Below, in pieces: positions 1 through 6,421 of a stretch of 18,434 nt of DNA. The stretch is from CAZEQL01 sp964514415 (GTDB lineage Bacteria; Chloroflexota; Dehalococcoidia; GIF9; AB-539-J10), in contig CAZEQL010000023.1 of assembly GCA_964514415.1 (NCBI GenBank), forward strand, positions 1 through 18,434, written 5' to 3'. Numbering within the stretch: the stretch's first letter is position 1; each line of letters starts with the position of its first letter. The notes beneath the pieces are model-generated. The model did not search any database, had not been told where the DNA came from, and worked only from the letters and a program-made list of their open reading frames with translations. The position numbers were made by a program, and so were the translations under genes.

Positions 1-50
1 GTAGTTGCCCAATTTATTGGGCGATTGTGCCTGATGAATCAGGCAACTAC
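1..50. repeat. Two-hairpin palindromic repeat unit at the left edge
   Basis: Two perfect small hairpins lie between complementary outer arms. The outer arms are GTAGTT (1-6) and AACTAC (45-50). Hairpin A is GCCCAAT-TT-ATTGGGC (7-22), the linker is GATTGT (23-28), and hairpin B is GCCTGAT-GA-ATCAGGC (29-44). Read inward from the two ends, the halves match at 17 of 22 positions, and the stem differences occur as paired changes that keep base pairing. Hairpin B plus its arm recurs at 3099-3120 with one mismatch. The unit sits exactly at the window edge, as expected if the contig broke at a repeat. Confidence 0.85.
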
Positions 51-470
51 GAAAATAAGACTAGATTTGCCTATCAAAAAGCGATTGAGTGGAGTTCGAG
101 CGATAAGGAGTTTATCAAAAGAGCCGGGTTTGTGTTAATGGCTCGTTTAGCTGTTAAAGATAAGAGGATGAACGATGGGCAATTTGAGGAATTTCTCGGA
201 ATCATAAATAGAGAGGCTTGTGATAGCAGAAACTTTGTTAGAAAGGCAGTTAATTGGGCATTAAGACAAATTGGGAAAAGGAATCTCAATTTGAATCAGA
301 AGGCGATTGAAACCGCTAGAGAGATTCAGAAAATAGATTCAAGGAGTGCTAAGTGGATTGCTTCTGACGCAATTCGAGAATTGACCAGTGAAGCGGTTCA
401 AGAACGGATAAGATTAGTTGGGATTGCCACGCGGATAGATTCGCTTCGCTCACTACATGGTTTATCCTGA
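3..470 (+). CDS. DNA alkylation repair protein (AlkD-like HEAT family), C-terminal fragment
   Basis: The frame is open from base 3, so the coding region is incomplete at the left edge. The GTG at 27 falls inside the palindromic repeat and is unlikely to be the real start. Counting from that GTG, residues from about 11 (the NKTRFAYQKAIEW stretch) to about 125 look like the C-terminal half of AlkD-type alkylpurine glycosylases. Helical HEAT-like repeats and the conserved segment RNFVRKAVNWALRQIGKRN are visible. The residues before NKTRFAY are encoded by the repeat, not by normal AlkD sequence, so the 5' half may have been lost to a rearrangement rather than simply lying off the window. The last 16 or so residues (after QERIRL) come from another repeat at 420-535. 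The family removes bulky alkylated bases. This copy lacks much of the fold and may be a pseudogene. Confidence 0.72.
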   Translation, partial: SCPIYWAIVPDESGNYENKTRFAYQKAIEWSSSDKEFIKRAGFVLMARLAVKDKRMNDGQFEEFLGIINREACDSRNFVRKAVNWALRQIGKRNLNLNQKAIETAREIQKIDSRSAKWIASDAIRELTSEAVQERIRLVGIATRIDSLRSLHGLS

Positions 471-535
471 GTGAGATTCTTCGGTCGCTTCTCTCCCTCA
501 GAATGACAAAGAGCGAAGGGCTCGCAATGACATCG
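420..535. repeat. Mosaic of REP-like dispersed repeats after the AlkD fragment
   Basis: Three pieces of short dispersed repeats lie side by side. The first (about 421-455) contains GATTGCCACG and TCGCTTCGCTC and supplies the last codons and stop of the AlkD fragment. The second (475-506) begins GATTCTTCGGTCGCT and ends CAGAATGA; it matches 2842-2873 on the other strand at 28 of 32 bases. The third (511-532) contains GAGCGAAG and CTCGCAATGACA, matching the end of the copy at 4088-4117. Confidence 0.75.
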
Positions 536-551
536 TAAGAATAGGAGTACT

Positions 552-1256
552 GTGAAGGATTTGTCTCAAGTTGTAAACGCATATATGTCCAGGACAACCG
601 GCCTTAAGGAACATTGTGCTCGGTGCTTACGAACCGAACGATGGGGTGGGAGTGTGGTATTGATGATTGTTGATGCCGCCTTCACTTCTATCGGCCTTAA
701 TTACTTTACTGCCGTAGTTCCCAGAGTGATGAAGTTTAAAGAAGAATTAGTTGATTGTGGCAAGGTTAAAGGACTGGAAAGCCTGAGCAATCTCCCTGAG
801 GAGAAAACGCAAGGCATCTGGAGGAACAGGAGGTCGTGGCAAGTAGCAAAAGCTACTGCCTCTTATCTTTATGAGTTTGGGGAAAGGGAAGGCCTGGGTG
901 AGCGAGAATCCTTTCGGTTTTGGGCCGCTAATTCGCAGCTCGAGGGTTGGAGAGAAGACCCCATAGGCAAAATTAGCGGGGTTGGCATTACCACATTTCA
1001 ATATCTCAGGATGATGGGAGGTATAGATACAGCAATGCCTGATAAGATAGTGAGGAGAGTGGTTAGGCAAATCCTGGATGAAGCTGAAGTCGATATGCCC
1101 ACCGAAGGGGATTTAGACTTAGTCAGGACAATCGAGCGATTATCACAACTCTCAGGCTACAGACCTATCGAGATATGCTGGATGACATGGCTCATTCAGC
1201 CCGAGGGAAAGATGATAAGGATGAACAAGTATCGCAATCTTCTGGACAAGATTTAA
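552..1256 (+). CDS. Uncharacterised helix-hairpin-helix protein, possible DNA glycosylase relative
   Basis: I do not recognise a named family. The 234-residue protein has a helix-hairpin-helix-like segment at residues 136-165, with the GVG hairpin in IGKISGVGITTFQYL followed by GGIDTAMPDKIVRRVV. This resembles the endonuclease III/HhH-GPD arrangement in which a hairpin precedes a catalytic Asp (here D159 or D164). The Lys that endonuclease III carries just after the hairpin is absent (ITT instead). If it is enzymatic, it would therefore resemble a monofunctional glycosylase. No iron-sulfur cysteine cluster is seen at the C terminus. The GTG start at 552 has AGGAG at 543-547, a spacing of 4. 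It follows the AlkD fragment by 81 bases filled with repeats, so both neighbours may concern DNA damage. DNA binding is likely; the reaction is unknown. Confidence 0.7.
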   Translation: MKDLSQVVNAYMSRTTGLKEHCARCLRTERWGGSVVLMIVDAAFTSIGLNYFTAVVPRVMKFKEELVDCGKVKGLESLSNLPEEKTQGIWRNRRSWQVAKATASYLYEFGEREGLGERESFRFWAANSQLEGWREDPIGKISGVGITTFQYLRMMGGIDTAMPDKIVRRVVRQILDEAEVDMPTEGDLDLVRTIERLSQLSGYRPIEICWMTWLIQPEGKMIRMNKYRNLLDKI

Positions 1257-1309
1257 AATCTGCTAATTATCTAATTTATGTAAAAGATTAGGTTACGGAA
1301 GTTTAAAAA

Positions 1310-1915
1310 ATGCTAAGTCTTCTCTTTATGAAAATCTTCATGGGACTCGCTTTGGTATGCTTTCTTTCCGGGGTTTCCTATGCTGTGGGTCATAGGAAAG
1401 GCGGCACAGGTCCGATATCACAAAAGCCTGTGGCTTTAGCCTTCGGAATAACAACTTTGGTATTTGTTTCTTTGGTCATAGCGCATGCAACTCTGCTTTT
1501 TACAAATATATATCCTGATTTATCCTTTATCTTCTCCACTCCCGTTGATTTAGCTTTACAAAGTATCGGAGCAATTTTGATATGCTTAGCCATGGTTCTT
1601 GGCATTTGGGGTCTCTTTTCCCTGAAGGAATTTACTGCTGATATTCAATTAGCAGAAGAGCATCGAGTAGTAAAAACTGGCGCCTTTCGCTGGGTGAGGC
1701 ATCCTTTATATGCATCACTTATTTTCTGGTGTGCTGGAAGCCTTCTATTCTTTGAAAGCTTCCTCTTCTTAATTCTAGTTGCTTTAGTAACTGCAATTTA
1801 CTTTGAGGCAAAACGAGAGGAGAAGTTGCTTATCGAAGCTTCCGGCGGGGAATACGAGAGTTACCGTGCCACTACTGGCATGTTCTTCCCTAAGGTTTTT
1901 CCCGGCAAAACATAA
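1310..1915 (+). CDS. Isoprenylcysteine carboxyl methyltransferase-family membrane protein
   Basis: This 201-residue integral membrane protein has about four to five hydrophobic segments, near residues 2-25, 43-67, 80-104 and 134-165. The C-terminal half carries the hallmark of the ICMT/phospholipid methyltransferase superfamily: RWVRHPLYAS at about 126-135, followed by a helix and then an acidic, basic tail with EEKLLIEASGGEYESYRATT. In this superfamily the RHP motif and the following Glu-rich region bind S-adenosylmethionine. Bacterial members methylate various lipids or small molecules, and the substrate cannot be told from sequence. The ATG at 1310 has a weak GGAAG at 1297-1301; a second ATG at 1328 is possible. 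It sits 53 bases after the helix-hairpin-helix gene and has no obvious functional partner nearby. Confidence 0.8.
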   Translation: MLSLLFMKIFMGLALVCFLSGVSYAVGHRKGGTGPISQKPVALAFGITTLVFVSLVIAHATLLFTNIYPDLSFIFSTPVDLALQSIGAILICLAMVLGIWGLFSLKEFTADIQLAEEHRVVKTGAFRWVRHPLYASLIFWCAGSLLFFESFLFLILVALVTAIYFEAKREEKLLIEASGGEYESYRATTGMFFPKVFPGKT

Positions 1916-1937
1916 ACTTTTGAAAGCTCTTCTCGTT

Positions 1938-1943
1938 TATAAT
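1938..1943 (+). promoter_or_regulatory. Possible promoter -10 box for the DUF4349 lipoprotein gene
   Basis: A perfect TATAAT lies in the gap after the methyltransferase gene. The nearest -35-like box, TTGAAA at 1920-1925, is only 12 bases upstream, which is too close for a normal sigma-70 promoter. The call therefore rests on the -10 box and its position alone. The predicted leader would be about 27 bases and would contain the GAGGAG at 1961-1966. Confidence 0.3.
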
Positions 1944-1976
1944 GTTAAAGCAGGGATGTAGAGGAGTGAAATATAG

Positions 1977-2798
1977 ATGAACAAGCTGATCAAATCTTTA
2001 ATGCTAATGCTGATTCTAGGGTTAATAGTAGCCAGTGCCTGTGCGCCGGCAGGTCATCCGTCAATGCCAGCTCCGCCAGTGCTACCACCTTCAGAGGAAT
2101 CTGTTGGGGATAAAGGATACCCAGGCACAGTTCCTGGCGAGCTAACCATAAAGCGTAAAATTATAAGAACCGGCAGTATAACTTTAGAGGTGGAGGATAT
2201 AGCTGGGGCGATAGGTAAAGTTGCTGATGTAGCTGATGAGCTAGGTGGTTATGTGGTCTCCTCCCATAAAAGTGAAGATGAAAAGAGGACTTCGGGTTAT
2301 ATCACTATTCGAGTTCCCGCCGATAGATTTGATGAAGCCTTTGATAGACTTCGCCAGTTGGCTATAGCTGTGCCCTATGAAAGCACCGAGGCAAAGGATG
2401 TGACTGAAGAATATGTTGACTTGCAAGCTCGACTGCACAACCTGGAGGCTACTGAAGCCCAATATCTGGCGTTGCTGGAGAAGGCAAAAACAGTTGAAGA
2501 GATACTAAAGGTACAGCGGGAGCTTTCCAACGTGCGAGGGCAAATTGAACAAATCGAAGGCCGCATAAAATACCTGGAGCGAACCTCCGATATGGCACTT
2601 ATTGAGGTAAGCCTGCGGGAGGTGAAGCCTCTGGCTGGGCCCTGGAACCCAGCCAACGCCCTTAAATCAGCAGTCCATGGGTTAGTCACATTTGGCCGGG
2701 GTCTGTTCACGGCATTAATCTGGCTGGGCATTTTCTGCTGGCTCTGGATTCCGCCTCTGGTAATCTGGTTGAGGCGGCGGCGAAGGAGGAAGGCTTGA
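1977..2798 (+). CDS. DUF4349 domain lipoprotein with C-terminal membrane anchor
   Basis: The 273-residue protein begins with a basic n-region and hydrophobic stretch ending in the lipobox A19-S20-A21-C22, so it is predicted to be lipidated at C22. A Pro-rich linker follows. The DUF4349 domain starts near residue 60: IIRTGSITLEVEDI, then GYVVSS, then TIRVPADRFDEAFDRL. A predicted coiled coil covers about residues 140-205 and contains EEYVDLQARLHNLEATE. A transmembrane helix near 240-262 is followed by a run of arginines that would stay in the cytoplasm. The function of this family is unknown; the layout suggests an outward-facing, membrane-tethered domain. The ATG has GAGGAG at 1961-1966, a spacing of 10. 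It is probably transcribed alone or with the upstream methyltransferase gene. Confidence 0.88.
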   Translation: MNKLIKSLMLMLILGLIVASACAPAGHPSMPAPPVLPPSEESVGDKGYPGTVPGELTIKRKIIRTGSITLEVEDIAGAIGKVADVADELGGYVVSSHKSEDEKRTSGYITIRVPADRFDEAFDRLRQLAIAVPYESTEAKDVTEEYVDLQARLHNLEATEAQYLALLEKAKTVEEILKVQRELSNVRGQIEQIEGRIKYLERTSDMALIEVSLREVKPLAGPWNPANALKSAVHGLVTFGRGLFTALIWLGIFCWLWIPPLVIWLRRRRRRKA

Positions 2799-2841
2799 TT
2801 TCGAGATAAAAGCTGCGGAGGGCTATCCCATTGCTCAGCTA

Positions 2842-2873
2842 TCATTCTGGGGAAGCGGAGCGACCGAAGAATC
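2842..2873 (-). repeat. REP-like dispersed repeat (GATTCTTCGGTCGCT family)
   Basis: Read on the minus strand, this 32-base element starts GATTCTTCGGTCGCT, identical to 475-489 for the first 15 bases, and ends CAGAATGA. Overall it matches 475-506 at 28 of 32 bases. It lies in the gap between the lipoprotein gene and the deacetylase gene. A shorter relative is inside cca at 7591-7630. Confidence 0.75.
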
Positions 2874-2891
2874 CTGCTTAGGACAGGTTGT

Positions 2892-2915
2892 GCAAAGAAT
2901 CTTGGGGTTCTTTGC
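2892..2915 (+). terminator. Hairpin after the DUF4349 gene, terminator-like but without a T-run
   Basis: GCAAAGAATC (2892-2901) pairs with GGTTCTTTGC (2906-2915) around a TTGG loop, giving a ten-pair stem that includes one G-U pair in RNA. The bases directly after it are TAATTGCTC; a T-rich stretch begins only at about 2935. It may end transcription of the lipoprotein gene inefficiently, or be another small palindromic element. Confidence 0.4.
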
Positions 2916-2983
2916 TAATTGCTCAAGGTGGCATTTCTTTTTATTGTTTTGCCTGGCTAGCTTTGATAAAATGTGAGGTGGAG

Positions 2984-4027
2984 ATGAATATGAAAGCAGG
3001 TTTAGTTTATGACCCAATTTACCTGAAACATGATACTGGCAGCCATCCTGAGAACTCTCAAAGGCTAGTAGCCATAATGTCGCACCTGGAGGAGACTGGC
3101 CTGATAAATCAGGCAACTACGCTTTCGCCACGTGCGGCATCAATAGAAGAGCTAGAAATGGTGCATAGCCCAGAATATATCTCTCAGGTTAAGAGCAAGG
3201 CTGAGAAGGGAGGTGGCTGGCTGGACTCCGATACTGTAATGTGCCCGAAGTCTTACGAGGTAGCTTTATATGCTGCTGGTGGCCTTCTCACTGCTGTGGA
3301 TGCAGTAATGGAAAGAGATGTCGGTAGCGCCTTTGCTTTGGTTAGACCTCCAGGGCACCACGCCATTCGAAATCGGGCAATGGGTTTCTGTATCTTCAAC
3401 AATGTGGCTATTGCAGCGAAGTTTGCCCTGGCTAACTTCAACCTTAATCGTGTTCTTATCGCCGACTTCGATGTCCATCATGGCAATGGGACGCAGGATG
3501 CTTTTTATGCTGATCCCGGGATTCTTTATTTCTCCACCCACCAATACCCCTTTTATCCTGGAACAGGGTGGATTGATGAAATTGGAACTGGGGAGGGGGA
3601 AGGATTTACGGTTAATTTCCCCATGACTGCTGGCTGGGGCGATGAGGAATATTTGAGGGCTTTTAACGAAGTTCTGGTTCCCGTGGCCAGGAGATTTGAG
3701 CCGCAGCTTATCCTGGTCTCTGCCGGGTTTGATCCTCATTGGGCAGACAGTTTGGCTATGATGCAAGTAAGCGTTACTGGCTTTGCTCAAATGGTGGCAG
3801 TGCTGAAGAAATTAGCTGACGAATTATGCCAGGGACGTCTTGTTTTTACCCTGGAGGGAGGTTATAACCTCCAAGTAGCTGCCTCTTCGGTAAAAGCCAC
3901 CTTTGATGTACTTTTGAATAGCTTGGAAATAGTTGACCCTCTGGGTAAATCATCGATGAGAAAGCCCGAGGGGTTTGATGAACATATTGAGAAAATAAAG
4001 AAGATACACCGCATCGTTAAATCCTAA
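2984..4027 (+). CDS. Histone deacetylase-family (AcuC/class II-like) metal-dependent deacylase
   Basis: Zn-dependent deacylases of this family remove acetyl groups from lysines, polyamines or other amides. The 347-residue protein has the usual landmarks: HPENSQRL near the N terminus, RPPGHHA (H125, H126), GFCIFNN, DFDVHHGNGT (metal ligands D163 and H165), GFDPHWAD (ligand D250) and LEGGYNL (Y294). All key residues are present, so it should be active. The ATG at 2984 is preceded by GAGGTGGAG; another ATG at 2990 is also possible. The frame is open upstream to 2888, but those residues do not resemble the family. Residues 39-46 (GLINQATT) are encoded by a copy of the palindromic repeat at 3099-3120, without adding length relative to my memory of the family. 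The substrate is unknown; acetylpolyamine is possible but speD/speE are about 14 kb away. Confidence 0.92.
   Translation: MNMKAGLVYDPIYLKHDTGSHPENSQRLVAIMSHLEETGLINQATTLSPRAASIEELEMVHSPEYISQVKSKAEKGGGWLDSDTVMCPKSYEVALYAAGGLLTAVDAVMERDVGSAFALVRPPGHHAIRNRAMGFCIFNNVAIAAKFALANFNLNRVLIADFDVHHGNGTQDAFYADPGILYFSTHQYPFYPGTGWIDEIGTGEGEGFTVNFPMTAGWGDEEYLRAFNEVLVPVARRFEPQLILVSAGFDPHWADSLAMMQVSVTGFAQMVAVLKKLADELCQGRLVFTLEGGYNLQVAASSVKATFDVLLNSLEIVDPLGKSSMRKPEGFDEHIEKIKKIHRIVKS
3099..3120 (+). repeat. Palindromic repeat copy inside the deacetylase gene
   Basis: GCCTGAT-AA-ATCAGGC followed by AACTAC. It differs from 29-50 at a single base (A at 3106, G at 36). Here the codon boundary falls after the third base of GCCTGAT minus its first two, giving GLINQATT, whereas at 29-50 the frame gives PDESGNY. 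The same element is thus translated in two different frames, and neither contains a stop. Confidence 0.8.
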
Positions 4028-4052
4028 ATTCTAATCTTTAAAGAATAAATTA

Positions 4053-4127
4053 CCCTCACCTTAATCCTCTTCCATCAAGGGAGAGATGAGATTGCTTCGC
4101 TTTGCTCGCAATGACATTTGGTGAGGG
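4053..4127. repeat. Inverted repeat between convergent genes, probably interrupted by a second repeat
   Basis: The outer arms CCCTCACC (4053-4060) and GGTGAGGG (4120-4127) are perfectly complementary. Inside is a second hairpin, CTCTTCC (4067-4073), loop ATCAA, GGGAGAG (4079-4085), with one G-T pair. The element at 4088-4117 lies between this hairpin and the right arm, as if inserted. It sits between the ends of the deacetylase gene and secF and could also help end transcription from both sides, although no T-run is seen. Confidence 0.65.
4088..4117 (+). repeat. REP-like dispersed repeat (ATTGCTTCGCT...CGCAATGAC family)
   Basis: The 30-base element begins GAGATTGCTTCGCT and ends CTCGCAATGACAT. 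It matches 6442-6471, at the end of cca, at 26 of 30 bases. The ends ATTGC and GCAAT can pair. Partial copies are present at 421-455 and 511-532. Confidence 0.75.
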
Positions 4128-4157
4128 CTCAGAATGGCAAGTAGCGAGTTTCCTGCT

Positions 4158-5069
4158 TTAAGCCGATCTCTTGGCGAAGGGCAAGAGTTTGCTCCATTCG
4201 CCCTTCTCCCACACCACTAAAAGCTGGCTGGAGATGCAGATGGAGCTATAGGTGCCAATGATAACGCCAAGGAGCAATACCAGGACAAAGTAGTGTATGG
4301 TGGCTCCGCCAAAGAGAAATAGAGCCAAGAGGACAAAGAGGGTAGTCAAAGCGGTATTTAAAGATCTCCCCAGTGTTTCCACAATGCTCGAATTCACTGT
4401 TACGGCGAAGTCGGGACTAATACCCTTAGCCTTATTCTCCCGAATGCGGTCGAAAATGACCACGGTGTTATTGATGCTGTAGCCCACAACTGCCAGCAGT
4501 CCAGTGATGAACATGGCATCAATCTCCACTCCAGCGAGCCAACCCAAAATGGAGAAAATGCCTACTATTATGAATACATCATGAGCGAGGGCGATGATGG
4601 CGCAGGTGCCCCAATGAAATGGCTTGGGCATGCGGCGGAATGCCCAGACGATGTAAAACAACATAGCTATAGCTGCTATCACTACAGCGATGCCGGCATT
4701 GCGCGCTGTTTCTGCGCCTACAGTAGGTGCGGCTAAGTAATAATCGGTTCTTGTAACCTGACAGTTTAATCTCTCCCCAAGTTCTTTTGTCATCTCACCT
4801 ACCTCTTTGGATGATGTCTCCTTGAGGTGGATAATGAAACTGCCTTCACCAGCATTTTGAATGGTTGCCTTAGTATACCCTAGGTCAGCCATCTCCTGCC
4901 GTAACTGGCTTTGCTCAACCGGTGGATTGAATTGTAAGGTTATGGATGTACCACCAGCGAAATCGGCGCCAAGCCTCATTCCAAAAACGGCCAAAGAAAC
5001 TATTCCCACAATTATTACTATTGCTGAGATAAAGAAAAACCACCTCTTCTTACCTACAAAATCTATCAC
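4158..5069 (-). CDS. secF: Protein translocase subunit SecF
   Basis: SecF pairs with SecD in the inner membrane and uses the proton motive force to complete Sec-dependent export. The 303-residue protein has six predicted membrane segments: about 10-31, 124-144, 155-178, 184-205, 235-255 and 258-282. A periplasmic domain lies between the first two. Family signatures are GADFAGGTSITLQF (34-47) and VVIFDRIREN (203-212). The length is typical. The start is GTG at 5069, which overlaps the secD stop in the sequence GTGA, and GGAG at 5077-5080 lies 7 bases ahead. This strongly suggests coupled translation in the operon cca-secD-secF. The gene ends facing the deacetylase gene across a repeat-rich 130-base gap. 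Confidence 0.97.
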   Translation of the reverse strand: MIDFVGKKRWFFFISAIVIIVGIVSLAVFGMRLGADFAGGTSITLQFNPPVEQSQLRQEMADLGYTKATIQNAGEGSFIIHLKETSSKEVGEMTKELGERLNCQVTRTDYYLAAPTVGAETARNAGIAVVIAAIAMLFYIVWAFRRMPKPFHWGTCAIIALAHDVFIIVGIFSILGWLAGVEIDAMFITGLLAVVGYSINNTVVIFDRIRENKAKGISPDFAVTVNSSIVETLGRSLNTALTTLFVLLALFLFGGATIHYFVLVLLLGVIIGTYSSICISSQLLVVWEKGEWSKLLPFAKRSA

Positions 5070-6421
5070 TTCTTAACTCCGTAAGCTGTGGGATTGGTGA
5101 TTATCTGGCTGCCTATAATGAGGCGAAGGAAGGTCCTGGTGATAACAATGGCAGTGAACATAGATAGAGCCACGCCGATGAATAACGTTAGGGCAAATCC
5201 TCGGACCATAAAAGCACCAAGGTAGCCGCCAAGCCAGAAAAGAACAATGCAGGCAATAAAGGTGGTGATGTTGCTATCCCTGATAGCCGTCCAGGCACGA
5301 TTGAATCCAGCTTCTACTGCTGCGCCTAAAGTACGTCCAGCCCTTAATTCCTCCTTCGTCCGCTCAAAGATGAGAACATTGGCGTCTACTGCCATGCCCA
5401 CTGATAGGATAAAGCCAGCGACGCCGGGCAAAGTTAAAGTTACAGGGACGAGCTTGAAAATGGCTAAAAGCACCACACCATAAACTCCTAAACTAAGGCA
5501 GGCTATGAATCCAGGCAAGCGATAGTAGAGAAGCATAAATAGAAGCAATAGTATTATTCCAATCTCTGCTGCTAGTATGCTCTTCTCAATGGAATCAGCA
5601 CCCAGAGTAGCATCCACTGTCCTTTCATAGAGAGGAGCATTGGGCTCAAATACCCTGGCTCCGTCCTTTTCTATCCAGTGACCCAAAGGGACAGGAATAC
5701 GCCCAGCATTGAGTAATGTGGATAACTCCCGGGCGTCTGCCAGGCTCAGCCCTTCAATTTGGCCCCTGTCTTTGATTACGGCGCGAACTACGGGAGCAAT
5801 GGGATGACCATCCTCCCCCTGAAGTGGCTCATCGCCAAGATAAATAGCTAGCTGTTTTCCTATGAGCCTGCTGGTTATTTGTTGGGAAAGCGCCTGTCCA
5901 GTTTCATCCCACTCAAATATCAAAAGGGGTGAGCCAAATTGATCTACATTGACATAAGTGTTTTCCTTGAAATATCTACTACTAAGAGCTAATTCCTTAC
6001 CATCGGCTGTCCCCATGGCAGGAACCCAATTTCCCTCAGCATCCTGTTCTCTGAAATCGAGAAGGGAGACGAGCCCAACCACTTCCTTGGCTTTCTCAAC
6101 TTCACTGACCCCTGGTAATTGGATAGCAATACTATGTTCTCCTCCTTGTTTCTGTACTGCGATAACAGGCTCTGCTATCCCTAAAGCATTGATGCGTCTT
6201 TCTATTACTCCCTTCACACCATCCATAGTTGCATCTTCGCTGCCAGGTTCGATGCCACTGAGATCAGCCTGGTAAACCAAATAGCTACCACCTTCGAGGT
6301 CAAGCCCTAATGTTAATCCTTGCCTGCCAAATACACTTCTATCCAAGGGTACTATTGACCACAAGGAGAAGCCAAATAGTAAAAGGATGAAAATTAATAA
6401 ATAAATGTTCCCCTTTCTCAT
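5066..6421 (-). CDS. secD: Protein translocase subunit SecD
   Basis: The 451-residue protein begins with a membrane segment (about 6-23), followed by LGLDLEGGSYLVYQADLS (38-55). It has a large exported domain containing ERRINALGIAEPVI (74-87) and a short P1-like region. The C-terminal bundle of five predicted helices starts near 285 and includes SVGMAVDANVLIFERTKEEL (340-359). These are standard SecD features and the length is normal for a compact SecD. The ATG at 6421 shares one base with the cca stop (TAATG). The ribosome binding site is poor (AAAGGT), which fits coupling to cca translation. The neighbour cca is not the usual yajC or tgt partner of secDF. Confidence 0.97.
   Translation of the reverse strand: MRKGNIYLLIFILLLFGFSLWSIVPLDRSVFGRQGLTLGLDLEGGSYLVYQADLSGIEPGSEDATMDGVKGVIERRINALGIAEPVIAVQKQGGEHSIAIQLPGVSEVEKAKEVVGLVSLLDFREQDAEGNWVPAMGTADGKELALSSRYFKENTYVNVDQFGSPLLIFEWDETGQALSQQITSRLIGKQLAIYLGDEPLQGEDGHPIAPVVRAVIKDRGQIEGLSLADARELSTLLNAGRIPVPLGHWIEKDGARVFEPNAPLYERTVDATLGADSIEKSILAAEIGIILLLLFMLLYYRLPGFIACLSLGVYGVVLLAIFKLVPVTLTLPGVAGFILSVGMAVDANVLIFERTKEELRAGRTLGAAVEAGFNRAWTAIRDSNITTFIACIVLFWLGGYLGAFMVRGFALTLFIGVALSMFTAIVITRTFLRLIIGSQIITNPTAYGVKK

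Noticed and set aside
1920..1943. Full sigma-70 promoter TTGAAA to TATAAT before the lipoprotein gene
   Set aside because: The spacing is only 12 bases; I kept just the -10 box at low confidence.
2888..2983. An upstream 32-residue extension of the deacetylase
   Set aside because: The extra residues do not resemble the family and run through an intergenic hairpin; the ATG at 2984 has a good ribosome binding site.
2375..3116. Long minus-strand reading frames opposite the lipoprotein and deacetylase genes
   Set aside because: They lie antisense to well-supported genes, have no ribosome binding sites and show no recognisable domains.
3266..3790. A 174-codon minus-strand frame across the deacetylase gene
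   Set aside because: It is antisense to catalytic motifs of the deacetylase and has a low-complexity, unrecognisable translation.
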